This document shows, piece by piece, positions 49,607 through 63,914 of a stretch of DNA of 64,000 nt. Position 1 is the stretch's first letter, and each line of letters begins with the position of its first letter. Where the stretch lies: positions 11,624,303 to 11,688,302 of the forward strand of contig CM072170.1 in assembly GCA_036850595.1 (NCBI GenBank). The letters are read 5' to 3'. The position numbers and the translations under genes are program-made. Source of the DNA: Rhyacichthys aspro. Its lineage: Eukaryota; Chordata; Actinopteri; Gobiiformes; Rhyacichthyidae. The notes beneath the pieces were generated by a model. The model was not told the origin of the DNA and did no database searches. It worked only from the letters and a program-made list of their open reading frames with translations.

Positions 49607-52600
49607 GTAAGCAGCACACACAAACACAAACTCACACAAAGCTGGCTGCGGTGCGGGGCTCACAAATAAATCATGCTGATTTTGTTGGCTGTAGGAGATG
49701 GTTTTTTGGGCTGTTTTGTCTAACAACTTGATTGAACATTTCTAAACAGTCTTTTCTATTTTCTTCCTGTAATCACAGTTCCTGGTTTACAAAGAAAATT
49801 GTCCTGCCAAATTGTGCTACTAGCAGAGTCTCTGTGCTGCTGGGCACTGCTGACCTCATCCAATAAACTGTAGATAAAGTATTTTCTGTTTCTCAATTGC
49901 TTTAACCCATTTCATAACACTTTTATGACAACAATTTCACTTTTTGCTAAATGGTTCAACACATCACATAGTTTTAGTTACACAAATAGACAGTTTTATG
50001 TTTTGTCTTATTTTGTAGAAGAGCTGCTGTTTTGGTTCCTGTATGAACTATTTTATAAATTTTTGATTTGACAGTTTTGATTAAAGATTGAAGTGTTTAA
50101 GAACTGCAGAATAGTTGGCACTACACATAATGACCTGAAACTGTACTTTGTTTGCTAGTAAAGCTCAGTTTTCTACACCTTTAGGGGGCGCCAACACTTT
50201 CATAATGTTATTTCTCAGAATTGGACGGATGGATTTCCATGGGGTTGACCAGCTTGAGATGGTTTACTCCGTCCTCTCGCAAAGGCCTTGTGCCATATCC
50301 CATAGCTCTGTTGTCTCAGGCTGCTTGGACTGCTATTTCCTTTTGCTGCAATATTTTTCATTTCTACTTATTAAGTTTTCGTTTTACCGCCCACCAAATG
50401 TATCTTCTTCTCATTTCGTGACTAAGTTTGATACTGGCTTGTCTGTAATAATCTCACCCAACAACCTTTGGTGCCTGAAAACAAAACAAGCAATACCAGA
50501 CCATTATTTTTTGAACAAAGAACAAAGAGTCACTTTTATGTATATGGTGTATTTAGGGCCAATTGTTGAAGTTTGGCGGAACATGACATGGATGAGGTAA
50601 TGTAATGCTGACAGACGTCCTACATCCGAACATTTCAATCATACATCGCAGTGTTACCAGCCCCATCAATTATAACTACTATAACAAGGGCTCAACATGA
50701 GTTTTCTCTGACTGACTTATGTGGAAAAAGTGTGAGCGCCGACAGCTGCACTGCAGAGAGTTACTGCTCATTACTGTGAAGGAATGAAACCTTACATCCC
50801 AATATAGCAATGCTCCACATTCATGCTGTAAATGAAAAATTTGTAGTGGGGGTTATCTAAAGAGACCCCGGCTCTCTCTTGAGAATGTTAATTAAGCTAA
50901 AAGACTTTTATTATCCTGACACAGCCATCAACTGTAAGGCTAGCCTCTCTATTTTTAAAGTGCAACAAACAAGGAAGCTTTTTGAACCTTTGAAAACTGT
51001 GATTTATTGCTATTGCTATTATTGACCGGCCATTGATTGTTCTATTTCACCTTGCAACTGGTCGAAGAGCAGCCAGACATAAGGCGTCAGTGGCCCTTCA
51101 TCACAGCTGGACTCTGAGACGCTATAAAAGAGTTTGTGTCGACCCAAGCAGCAGTTTCCATCCATACGTGGGTGTACTGTAATCAGCTGCACACTTTCTG
51201 CTTATCGGTAGTCTTACTTCTCCTCCAGTTCTCCTGGGATCTATTTAAATTCACATGTTCAGTGCCTTTGAAAGAGCTCTAAGCCGCCTCCTTCATTTTT
51301 CACCACTGCTTCTCTCCCTCAGCTGTGCTCAGTTGCTGCTCTCCCTTTTTCTCACAAGTAAAAAAAATTAAATTAAAAAAACTCTTGAAAATTGATGACC
51401 TGTCTACCCTTAATTTGTTGCAAAACATTCAATTCTTGGTCACAGAGCAAAGGGAAAGGAACTGAAGCGGAACATTTTTGTACTAAATAAGATGAACTTG
51501 GGCACTTTGCCACTCATGACACCCTTTTAGTAAAAGCCATATTCATTTGATGTATTTTAAGTGGTTACACACTAGACTCTGTCTTTAATATTATGCTGCA
51601 TTTCTCCTTTCCCAATTTCTCAATCTCTCCAGTCAAAATGTCACTCTGTCCCTCTGTCTATCCTTGTAACTGTTTATTTGGAGTGGTGTTCAGCACAGTT
51701 TGTGCCAGTTGGAACTTGTAAAGCTTGTGGGAGGTGGCTTGCTGCAGTGGAAGCTGGAAGAGCAGGATGGGTATGAAGCCAGATAATAGTCCGGCGTCAG
51801 TCCTAAGCTAATGACTAATTGAGCATCATCGTGTGGCATTTTCAGGTCAGATTTTTGGGGCCTTTTTCAAATAATGAATTTGTAACAGAATATATTTAAG
51901 GCTGCACTACTCCAAATATGCTCATATAATTAATTTATTGCAATATAAATCAATTAAACAGACTCTACATTTCAAAAAGAGGTTGTATGCTTAGGTAAAT
52001 CTCTGCTTTAACAGTGTAGTAATGTACAGTACATGTGTTATGCAGAAATGCCTCTGAATGGACCTTCTGTGAAAATTCAAAGCATTTGAGAAACTAGTGG
52101 CTGTTTAACAAACAACAACCATTTTGCAGTCTCTCACAGGCCCCAACACAAACATCATGAAAAAACGCCAATATGACGCTATTTCAGTTGGTGGCATCAC
52201 AGTTGCATGAAGCTAAGTTTCGCCAAATTTACTTCATTGACATTATCCCAATAATGTGCTAATAATTTGAGATAAAAAATAATAATCAACTGTAATCCAT
52301 TTAATTAGTTTCCTTTGAATTTTACACAATCTTTATAATATTTACACTTTATTTTTAAAATGGTGCCCCTACGTTCTGTGGAATACAAGTTAACTTTATT
52401 GTGCAAGCCGGTCATGGGATCAAAACTGCACCGTCTGGCATTGATCTTTCTGTGTAGAGTCTGCATATCCTTTCTCTGCGTTCTCCCTGGGCTCTCGGGC
52501 AAATCTGCATGTAAAGGTAGGCTGGTGACTTTAGTTTAGTTTCACCTTGTGCTATTTCAGCTTTGGTTTTCTTCTTATTGAAGAAGCTGACTTTTTAGAC

Positions 52601-55600
52601 TTTTTTTTTTTTTTTGACTGAACGCTAGGATGCAGCATAAAAGGAGGCCTATGTTTTTGTTGTGTCCCTGGTGAAGAATAAATGCGCAAAAGGCTGCGTA
52701 AGACTGGGTATTGGTTTGGGAAATATCACATTAAAGAGCATGAGATCTTGTGTGTTCACCCTAAGCAGCTAAAATGGCTTCGGTGCCTTGTAACTCATAA
52801 ATTGATGAATGTATGTAAATGTTTATATTAAATTTATTCATATTAAATTAAATTTATTAAAACAGTTTGTCTCTGGCCTTTAAGAGAGAGAGAGTTGAGA
52901 GCAGTAGTGTTCACATCTTTTCAATCAATCATAACTAGTCGGATAGTTTTCTTTGGCTCAGGTGGATCTAAAGTCATGGGCTGGCAGCGTCCTTGCAGCT
53001 GGCCTTGTATCGCAGCATGTGTGTACTTCATTAGCTCACATTGTGTTTTGTTGCCCATCCAGCAAAAGCACATCATTCCTCCTGAGCGGTGTTGCTGCGG
53101 TCCCCAGAGGCTGCCTTTAATTGATGGGCCTCTGCAGGAACATGCTATTTTTAGTGGTTTGCAGCAATGATTTTTAATTAGCATTGAAATTGGTGTTTGG
53201 GAGCCGGACCTCCCAACAACACCTTGAATTATGTTTGCTGTCCTTTTCAAAAGCAGCCGTTATGTCTTTGTTCTTATCAATGTGTTTGCATCAGAAACAA
53301 CAATAGCACCATTAATGGATTGTTACTGCAGCGAGAACATACTCTGCATACCGAGATCTATAGCCCCGGCAGGTTTTCCCTTAAAAGGCTGTGTGATCTA
53401 TCTCCAGTCTCCACCTGTGTTTTCTTTTGAGACCATTTATTTCCATCTGCTTCCTGGAACGAAGAAGTCTTGTTTTCAATTTTCCAAACAAACGCTGCAG
53501 ATCTGATTCACATACGCACCTTTAATAGATCAGAGTCCAGTCGCTGCTTCCTAACGTCAGTCTCCCCCACTTCGTTTTAATGAAATCTAGAGGAAAGTCC
53601 ACAGACAGAGACAGACGGATGTACCGACTGACAGAGAGTTGTGTGTAAGCAGCAGAAGAAAAAAAAGAAAGGAATAATTAATGGCAATAAGTGACCTTTG
53701 TGCCCAGAGGAGCTGATATTAGCTCCATGGCCAGCTCCCAGTTAATGTATTTACAAAGCTCACAAGTCCGGCTAAGCACATTTTATACCTGCTGACACCT
53801 CAGTTGTGTTTGTCCGCAGCTCGCTCTGTGGGGAAGGTCCTCTGCAAAGTTAATAAAGAACCTCGCTCAACTTCTACAGATATCGATCCCGAGCTTAAGA
53901 CGCGCACTCTTTCTTCCTACAGGGGAGTCTTTTCAGTCTTTTCATTTAATTTCGGCTGCATTAATTTTGCCGCAGCGTATAATGTTTCTTTGAGTGACTG
54001 ATGGGGAACGGCTTAGGAGCTGTGCAGGGGAAGCTTATTGCAGGCCCAACGAGTTCATTGACCATTACAAGTGCAATACATCTAAAGAGCTGGCATCGAG
54101 GCAAGTGGGCAAACTATCCCCCGAGGTGACGGAAAAATAACCTGTTGGGAGTGAAAATATTCCATGTGTTATGAGGTTACATTGATTGTTAAAAACTCAT
54201 TTGCTCCCCGTATTGATGCGGTAATGTTAATTAAACCTACAGTGACCACCTGATTAATCAAGACTCCGCATTCACTTCACAGTTTCTGAAAAGAGCTAAA
54301 AGCATTTACACCTCTTTCTTATATTAGACGCATGTTTATTGTTGTTTATTGTATATTGTAGATTAGCTTTTAAGTTCATTCAAAACAGAAACACGGATCA
54401 ATGTTAATTAATGGTTAATGGCACACAACTGTTAATGTGCCTCCTAAAGATTATTAGAGCTCAGTTTTTTTTTAATAAATTAGAAAAATGGATGCATTGA
54501 CAAAATATTCCATCTCTTGCATTTTAAGCCTGATTTGTTAATGCAGGCCATTTAAACTCGGGGCCATTTAAAATGTGAACCTAGGCTGGACATTGGTCAT
54601 ACTTTACATACTAGTATTTAATGTCCATTGTTTGATAAGGGACTAATTACACTTCATGGTGAAATGGTGTGAACAAGGCTGGCATCACTGAATATAATGA
54701 GAAGAGGAAAATGGAAAACAAGCAGGTTTTCAAAGGTTCTTTGTAATGACTGTCCATATGCTTATGTTTAGCAGATGATGTTAATGTGCCCAGTCAGCCA
54801 GCACCATTTTGTCAGATGTTGTGAAATAATATGAATCAGGTGGTGCGTGTCCACAGGAATGTAGGTATTATTATAGTAAAGCTTTCATATTCAGTCTCTG
54901 ATAGTTCTCACTCTGCTCCTTCAAAGAGGGATTAGAAAAAGACAATGGGCTGCTTTCTGTGTGTTATCTATGAGGGACTTCCACAGCCCTTACTCCACAC
55001 TGCAAGAGCAAAGCCAGAATTTTAATGAGCATACTCTGTGTGTTGCTGTGTTTCTCGGCAAGCAGACAAATTTTGAAAATATTTTGTGGCAGTGGCTGTA
55101 TTTATTTAGATTGAAGTTGTGTGAATCTGTGCCTCCATTTCCATTTCTTGTAGGACCCATGTGCAAGAAGCGGCAAAAATAACACTTGCCCATTGGGTTT
55201 TTGCACATGCTTATGCATGAACCACCTCCTCCAGTGAGGTCCTGACTCACACACACACATGTCAAAGGTTTAACTTGTCTTGGCATTGCCTCCTCAGCTG
55301 TGCAGCAGCATGCAGCATTGAGGAAGAGTGTCTGCTTTGTGTTTACCTTTCATCGATGGAGTTCATGAAGGAGCTCCAAGACCAAACAGCGGCTGATGGT
55401 GTTTGTTTTGTGATCGTGTTGGCTTTACTTTATCCAGTCTCGTGGTAGAACTGGTGCTTCCTATCTCATCAGGTGTCCAAATCATGTGGCCTGTTGCCGA
55501 GTGTCAGGGCTAATGTGTGTACAGGGCAAGAGCAGGCAGACACTGGTGGAAAACAACCCAGCACATGCTCAGTGGAGGTCTGACTGAAGCATTCTTCACT

Positions 55601-58600
55601 TCCTGTTAACTCTTATGCCTTCATTATCTGTGTTTGTACTCCACACTTCTATTCCTGTACCCTGGAGAGTCCTTAAAAGTGACTGGTTAATATATTTGGG
55701 CAAATGCACAGTGCACTGTGTGGGCTGCGCTCTCGGGGGGCTATTGATTAGTGGGATCAGTGGGATGCAGCAGGTGCTGCAGGCAGGCTCAATAGGTTGA
55801 GTTATGACTCACACACAAGCAAGATATAATTGATTACTCCCTCTCTATTCATACACAGCTTTTATTTTGACTGTTGTGAGGATAAATAAAGGTTCCAACC
55901 ACTGATGTGGGATCATCATGCAGCAGACAGAAATAGACTAAACACATTTTCTTACTGTTAATGAGTTTAAAAGATAATCCCGTAAAACCAATAAACAGAA
56001 TTTGGTAAATGTCATGTTTGCTCTCTTTTCCGTTTGTTAATGTGAGAGGAAGTTTTCTGTGCTATCAAGGTTTGAATGCTTTAATGATTATATTTGTTTA
56101 ACCTATAAATTCATATACTGCACATAGTTTGGCACAGTTTTTACTGAAGCATCAGTGTGCCATAGGAGCATGTTAATAAATGTTTTTGGAATCAGACCTA
56201 CACAACACTACAACAACTACACAACTTTTGCAGCAACAGGAATAATCTGAATGTTAAGGTTCATTCTCAAATGGGAAGCAAAACTTGTAGCAGTTTAAAT
56301 TACATTACACCATAAACAGTGTCCCTATTATAACAAATATATGCTTTTAAATGCTGCTCCCCTGGCACCATTTTACCCTCATTATATGTATATCCTGTAA
56401 ATGCATGTTTTAAGCTGTGAATTCCTAGAGAGGATTAATGGGTTTAGAAGAGCACACACCCATGTGCACTGTACATTATGCTCTCTTTAAATTGAGTTTA
56501 GGCAAAAGGAAATCTCCCATGTCGCCCCATGATACCCTTTGGAGATTTATAAGACAACCCTGAGCTATAAATGCATAGGGAACGGAACCATTTTCATAGC
56601 TCAGCTTGATGGGATTGTATGATACAAGGTGATGCATTATACAATCTTCTGAAAAGATCCCGTAATGTATGTAGACAAAGATGTATGTGGCATGGTCCTA
56701 AAGTGCTTTTGGATGTAAATGACCCAGTGTGATGAATGGTGCGATCCAGCCACAGTGAGTTATCTGAGCCTTGTTTGAATCAGGACAGAGTGAATCAGCA
56801 CATTATGTGTACATTATGTAAATGTTTGCCGGTGTGTTTAATGGAGGTAACACCAGTTCACGACTGTCCATTACTCTTTCAAGGACTCGCTCCGGGGTGG
56901 GGTCTTTAATCAGAAAAGTGGAGTCAATCTCATTTCCTGTCTCTATTTTTTCCTCATCAAAACTTTCAAATAATGCCACAGTGATTTGGCATGGTTCATT
57001 CTAATGTGATTATTTTGTGCAGATTTTCAGGCTTATCTCCTTTTTCTTGCTGGTCAAAGAAGGCCACAGATGACGCATTGACAGCTTACTGTTTATCTTT
57101 ATCACCCTGTATTTAGGGACACGGACAAAAGCAACCCAATTAAAAGATACAGAAATACGTTGGAGCTTGTGTATTGATCTTGGGCTGTTGACTAAAAAGT
57201 AAGCTTAGTTACAGACTAAATGACAGTATTTGAAGAGGTCTTATGAGGATATACTGAGCACTATATGGGTGGGTAAAACATGCAGACAGTGCTTTGGTCA
57301 GTATGTTATTACAGGAGACAAAAATGGAAAAGTCTTATTGAAGTCATCATTTGTATTTAACAAGACTTTCTTGTACATCTTACATTAAAGAAAACCCACA
57401 TGGGATTAGAGCTGAATGCACTGTGCAGTCTTTTGAATGTTGAGTGCTACCGCAGGACGGTAACAACCATAATTTAACCACAGTAAGTAAAGTAAGTAAG
57501 AACCCTAATTTCAGATGAATCACAACCAGACTTATGTGTTCATACATGCAGCTTATATTAGAAAGCTTGGAGAATATCTGAAGCACATGTGTTCATATAC
57601 ATAAGGACAGTCTTACTGAGGGCATAGAGGCATGGGTTAGAACTGGTGGGAGAGGGAAACATGAGTTTAACAATATAACAGTCACCAGAATCAACTTTGA
57701 ATAAAGTCTGAAGGGTAATGCACGCTTAAGTTCCATCTGTCTCAAGCATAGACTGTGTTCCTATATATGCCCACTTATACCGTATTGCTCTTCTCGTTGA
57801 ATGAGCAGTTTATATTTATGGTTTATAAATCATACAAGTATTGTGTTGTTGTTTTGTCATTGATAAGACGTGTTTTTTAATCTTTTTTAATCATTAAATA
57901 AAGATGTTGCCTTTAGTCCAGACCTGTAAGATCTCATTAGTCTGTGACCTAAACAGAAGTCTATCATGTCACCACGGCTTTGTCTTCACCTAAAGGGTAC
58001 ACTCTGTGTGCTGTTGTTTAAATCAGTGTGTTTTGGCCTGCTTGTTTTCAAGGGAGATGAATTAGAGAGGAGATGGGCTGAGGCAGACGCCACTGTCTAC
58101 GGGAGACGATGAAGAGGAGATTTCATTACTCCTTACCCCCTCCCCCGACTCACAAACAGAGCTGAACTGGGCCTCATTATTTGCTCATCTCCATCACTGG
58201 GAGGAGGTGAGAGGTTGCAAGCTCTGCCGTTAGGCTGCTGACGTTTACCCCACTATTTATCACACGCCTTGTGTGCGTGGCCGCAAACACACAAATACAC
58301 AAATACGCACGCAATGGTCTCCAGCACACTCCTCTAGACGGCTTGTGCTTCTCCGAAGACAGCATAATTGGAAAAGCACTGTCACTGTGGAAGATGGAGG
58401 TGCGGCAGCATGCCTAAGTGGGCTGCAGTCTCCTGAACACACCTCTTAAAGCAACACTTTACATTGTGCAATGACTTCTGTCCAAAGGTAGCATTAACCA
58501 CTGTTTAGGCTTAAAGTTAATGTATATAATTAACCATATACCTGTCCTGATATGTCTGCTTTATCTACTTCTTGTGTAGATTCACCATTTAGACCAGTGT

Positions 58601-59805
58601 ATGCTTAAGCTACCTACCGGCTAGCAACATTCCCAGCATGTCAGCTGGACATGTAAACAGTGAAATACAGGATCACCACCATGTTACCAAAGAGGGCCAT
58701 AGGTGTGGGATAAGAGAGGTGTCCATTGTGTGAGTTTTATTTTTAATTACAAAAATAATATCTTTGAATAGTGGAGGTTTATACTTAATACTTTGTAAAT
58801 CCATTGATCATGTTGACATCTCAGTAACTGGGGAACAAGACCACTTTACTATAGATTACAGTATCTTCATGCACTGCTAACAAGGCCATCATCCTTTATA
58901 TCCATTTGGACTACTATACAGCACGTTGTCTCTTGCCGCTCCATTGACTCCATTCTGCATTGCCACCTTAATTAGCAGTAATTTTACTTAACCAGCGCTG
59001 ATGACTGTGACCTCAGTGCGGAAATTAGTTACCATTACCTTAATGCCCGACGCAAAGAAAAGGAAGTGTGCTGGAGTGGAGGAAAGGGGATTTCACAGAG
59101 AAAGAGTAAAAAGACCTTCATTCTGGTCTCTGCACCCTGTAGGAAATTTAACTTAAAGCAGCACTGTGGAAATGCCTCATGAATGATTCAGGAGCTGTTA
59201 CGCGGTAGCACCGAGGCATGCCAAACAGCAGCAATGGCAGGGCTGGTGTGCTGCCCTTTACAAACCTTAGCACAGCGTAGACACCCCCCTCCTTGGCTGC
59301 TTTCTTGGCCGAGATGACACCGTTGCCTTAATAAACCCCTGTCTTGAAGCTCTGTCACCGTGCACTATACTTAAACTCTTGTTGCAACCTGTGGCAGCTG
59401 ATGAAATTTCAAGCTTCAAGTTTTAAATCCCGCAATGGAATAAATACATGAGGCCCAACCTGACCTAATGAACCTGCTGTTTAATTAGAAAAGAAATGTA
59501 GCTGGATATTCATCATTGCTTAGCAGATGCACCTACAAAAAAATCAATGTCAGTGATGCTCATTATAGAATTAATTAGGTGTGTTCTCCAAAACATGTTT
59601 TTAGTCTTTTTCTTCAGGTCTTATAAATCACAGGCAATAGCACCATTCAGTGTATCTCAGAATAATAACCCACTCAACAGCTTCAAATAAACTTAATTAT
59701 GTCCACTTATTTATAGATGAAGTGAGGTTAGATTCCATTTAGTTGAGATGTCTGTGACCATGAAAAAGGTACTAGGCTGAACAGTCTGAGATTATATATG
59801 TGTTT
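49607..59805. other. mdga2 intron 3, first part, no gene seen
   Basis: From the exon 3 donor onward I find no further mdga2 exon. There is a T run at about 52602-52615, an AT-rich near-repeat at about 52815-52860 and a short AAGT repeat near 57483-57500. The 150-codon open frame at 50148-50600 has no domain or codon pattern that supports it. Confidence 0.5.
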
Positions 59806-59961
59806 ATCTTTTATACATTTGACCATCCATGTAGATAGACAGGTAACGGAGTGAATGAGGCCAATGAGGACACTGGGCAAATGGACCCGAGCCATAATCC
59901 AACTCAGGTCACTCAAGTCTGTGGTATGTGCTCTAACAGGTAAACCACTGATGCACCACAG
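59806..59961 (-). mobile_element. tRNA-like SINE-type repeat, diverged
   Basis: On the minus strand it opens gtggtgcatcagtggtttacc and continues gttagagcacataccacag, ctgagttggat, ggctcgggtcc and ctgtctatct. This matches the layout of a common teleost element with a tRNA-like head (A-box-like cagtggttta, worn B-box-like gagttggatt), followed by 'ggctcgggtcctttgc' and 'cctgtctatc' tail words. It is old and partial. Confidence 0.6.
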
Positions 59962-60642
59962 TAAAACGCCTCTGAAAACATTGTGATTGTAAAACTTTCA
60001 GCTAACATTTGCCGCTTTAGAATAAAATATTGTCCTTGTGGGGTATTGCGACAGTTACAACCAAAAGTATAAAATTTTAAAAATTGTTAAGGTATTGACA
60101 TTTGTACTCCCATCTCTCTCCATGTTCATAGTACTGAGTCTAACTCTGTCCTTCACTACTGTTTGAAGGACTGTATTGCACTGAGCATTCTTATTGCCAC
60201 AAGTGACGAGATTCACATTTAAACAAGCACAATAAGCATAAAATTAAAATAATTAACTACAGTTTCTTGCTGACCAGGGCCCCAATGACTGATTAGTCAG
60301 CTAATCTTGTAAAACAGGCCTGCTCGTTTCAGCTGTTTCAAGCACTGCCATGACGGCTGTTGAACCACCCGTGGCGTGCACTCATATTGTTTAAAAGCTA
60401 ATAAAAGTAATGTGATTATTGACTGTAATACAGCATTGTGCATGTGTGCCTGGTTTCACACTGATTAATGAACATTCTTTCATTGTGCTTTACTCTTTGA
60501 CATACTGGTCTTAATGATCCCAATAAAATATTATGATGATAATTAGTCATTGATATCCTCCTTTATCTTTTATTGCACGTTTGTGCTACACAGTGCTAAT
60601 TATGAAACTTAAACCTGGCTTTTATTTGTTAGATGTGTTCAG

Positions 60643-60930
60643 TCAGCAGCTGTATTTGTCAGAGCAACCGTCTGAATAAGCTTCTGTCTTAGATTCCAGT
60701 TTGACCAGATCTTCTGTTCTGAGGAATGAGTTTCCTGATATCTCTCTTCCACTGCTGTCATCATCAGAGTGGAGCTGCCATTGCCCATCCTCCAAACACA
60801 CCATAGACCCATCCAGCAGTGGATCTGGTGAGCAGGAGCTTGTTACACTGAGATAGAGGTCAGTGTTGCCACAGGGTTGAGAGATGGGAGGAAAGGAAAT
60901 GCTGTGACAGTAAATTACATGCTGCTCCAT
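60643..60930 (-). other. Coding-looking 95-codon ORF, unassigned
   Basis: The minus-strand frame contains PCGNTDLYLSV, SCSPDPLLDG, CLEDGQWQLHSDDDSSG and RTEDLVKLESKTEAYSD before a TGA. Its composition is unlike the leucine- and serine-rich chance frames nearby: it has balanced acidic residues and few low-complexity runs, so it looks like real protein. A pyrimidine-rich tract with a CTATCTCAG acceptor lies inside it, so the true start may be a splice site rather than the ATG. It could be an exon of an unknown nested gene or a pseudogene piece. I cannot name a family. Confidence 0.25.
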
Positions 60931-62946
60931 CTATTCCATCAGAGGCCTCTGTGAGCGATGGTTGTTATATATCACCAATATGGCTTATTAGCCTCTTCAC
61001 CCATATAAATGAAAGGCATTACAGCAGCATTCAGAGGACTGAAATTACACACCGGGTATATCATGTTTTATTTGTGCGGCCGTGTTTTCACAAACATATG
61101 GAGGCTACAAATTGTTTATTATTTTTACATGACCCTAATCTGCCATATGTAAAGTACATGTGAAAAAGGCATTTGCTGTGCTGTGTCTGTGGAAGCAGGG
61201 TACACAATGTCATATAATTTAATTCAATGTTAATCTACACAGAAGTGTTACATTTGTACAATATAAAATGCATATTACAGAACAAACACACATTTAGCAC
61301 ATTGTTCATAAGGATGGAGTAAAGAGATGATCCAGATTCAGATTCAGACTGTCAAGTGTCTCCAGCAATGGTTCAAGTTTTTATACACAGCAGTGATTGT
61401 GAGAGGCATGCATAGGTACCAATCATTATTACTCCAGAACATTTTAGGTATGATAAAGAATTAAAACCACAAAGATGTCAAATGTGTAAAAGGACGACTG
61501 GACTGACTTCCTGTTAGTCACATAGATCAGTAACACCCTGTTCAGAGGAGCTTCAGGCACAATGAGAACACAGATGTCTTACTAATATATAAGTAAGATT
61601 AATGAACATACACATAGAAATGTATTTAATACAATAATAGTGCACATCAGGGGGGATAAGTTTGGTTGGCACCACACGTCTGGACTCTGAAGTGCGACTC
61701 TGCTGAGGGCTACATGCTGGCAGTGTGTGTACGGGCTCGTAAGTGTGGAACTAGAGGGACTCCACTAAATGGCTATTTATTTTATATTTAAACAAAATCC
61801 AAGCAGAGCCAAAACATGAGCTTACTTTTGTCTTTGTTCTGTGTATTTATGTGAAAGTGGCACTTGCTTTTTAGGGTGTGCTTTTAAGCTTTTAAAGGCA
61901 GACTTAAAGGTGAAGTCCCTTGTCTGGCAGGTTGCCAGGTAATAACTCCCCTAATCGCCTGTGCCCCAGTCCCATATTTTTACCAAAACCCTGTACAAGA
62001 GAGCCAGTCACCCTTATTTGGAATGAGCACAGGAGACAGCTGCTGCACAATATCACATCACCTCATTAACCCGGCATCTGAATAACAGCGGCCGAGAAGT
62101 TTTTCCACGCTCTCGACCCTCCTTGTACTGCTTTTATATCCTGCGATCTCCTCTGCTTCGCACTTTCTCTTGGCTCAAAATAAAAGCAAAAGGCTTATCT
62201 TTGACATAGCAGGGCTGTTTTCGCTCATTAAAGACATCGGACTAATGTCATACGGGTCAGCAGCTTCCTGCTGGTAATCAAGCTGCGATGGTGATTAAGT
62301 GAAATGAATCAAGAGCTTGTGGCGCTCGCGGCTGTCAGCCTCTTAGACACATAGGTGGTCTGCTCCCAGATGACTTCTGTAGATCAATCAGACAGGCAGT
62401 GTAGACATTAGAGAGAAAAAAAAGCCCAAGTAAAATGAATTATAGGCAGTGCTGCGCAGTACAAGCACCCTCTTATACTAATTTAATTCATGACAGAAAA
62501 TAAGTTTACTTAGAAGCAAATTGTATAGTATTGTTTACTGCACTGTTGTTATTTAGTCTATCACAATTATTTAAATAACCACTTCTGGCGACCTTACCAC
62601 TCTCAACCAAAGACACCCTTCACAATCTAATATCATATGCATTATTTTACTGTTGTTATTTTGCTTTTCTTGGGTGAATGTGGGTTGCTGGGGATGGGAT
62701 GGTGAAGTGAGGTAACGCGGGTTTGCTTTCTTCCTTCCTTTTTTTCTTTTTTTTGGTGGTGGGGGCACATGAAAGGAAGAAGCTAATGTTTGATGTGATA
62801 ATGAAGCACCCTCTGTAGTCTTTATCTTGCCTTTTATCCAAACCACTCACTTGTGTCTATTTGTCCAACAAATGTTTTGGTAGGCCTCTTAAGCTAGTGC
62901 TTTCTTCTCGTCAAATACAGGATACCAATATCTGTTTTTTTGTTTT

Positions 62947-62970
62947 TGTGTGTGTGTGTGTGTGTGTGTG
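62947..62970. repeat. (TG)12 microsatellite
   Basis: Twelve perfect TG units flanked by T runs on both sides. Confidence 0.95.
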
Positions 62971-63914
62971 TTTTTGTTCTCAATTTGAAAAGATTCATTT
63001 TCAAACAGCCACTATCTCCTCCTGTGTGTTATGCAACCCCTCCTCCCATGTCTTAATATCACAGAAACAGCTTTTCCGACTCGTCATGGTCGACGGGAGT
63101 GAGCGGGAATGACGGTAAGGTTAGCTCGCTGGAGCGTTTAGCCGTACATGGGCAGATTTACCGGCCTGTGCACCTATAAACCTGCAATTACAAACCCTAA
63201 CAACTCTGGCGCAGGCAGCCTGTACACCACACTTTTCCTCTAGGCTCGGGGATTTAAGCTTCACAATCACTCGAGCGTGACTTCAGAAGCTAATTGCACG
63301 AGAGTGGCACACACGCATACACACAGAACATCCTTACAGGGGAAAGACTGATGATGAAGGTGGAAGTTTGTTTGAAATTCATCAAATTTTAATCCAGTGC
63401 GTACATTTCCATATTTCCATATTTATCTCTGGGTGCTGCAAGCATCCACTCCCTCCCTGCATATCATTGTAACACTATTAATAGCTCAAACTGCTGCTTA
63501 CCTAATAGACGAACACACAGGAACACATTCACCCCGTGTCAGCGTAAACTCTTATCACGTCTACATATGTTTCTCAAGGCAGTGCTGTCAATGAATCACT
63601 CCATTTGTGCCACTGTGGCTAAATTGACTATTTTTAAGGAGGAAACAGATGATTGTGAGACTAGGACGTGTCTGTGATAAGATGCCGGATCCATCCTCTC
63701 CCTCGTCTCTCTAATGAATCAGTATTTACTTAGAGCAAACTGCTATCTCAAACGGCCCTAAAATCACTCCGTCTTACTGCAGCGGTGTCACCCTCCCCAG
63801 TCTGGTCTCCCTGCCACCCCCACAGGTAATTGCTCTTACCTGAGACACTGTAATGGATCCTGGATGAAGTATTGACCGCAGCTAGATTTTGATTAAGGGG
63901 CTGTAGGGCAGAAC

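Noticed and set aside
50148..50600. Plus-strand open frame of 150 codons, the longest in the window
   Set aside because: It has no recognisable domain, mixed hydrophobic low-information sequence and no splice or promoter context. It reads as a chance frame in intron 3.
63052..63113. Possible mini-exon between a CACAG acceptor and a GTAAGG donor
   Set aside because: The sequence does not encode the expected MDGA2 continuation (YLDDPV-like), and a single pair of splice-like words in 14 kb is expected by chance.
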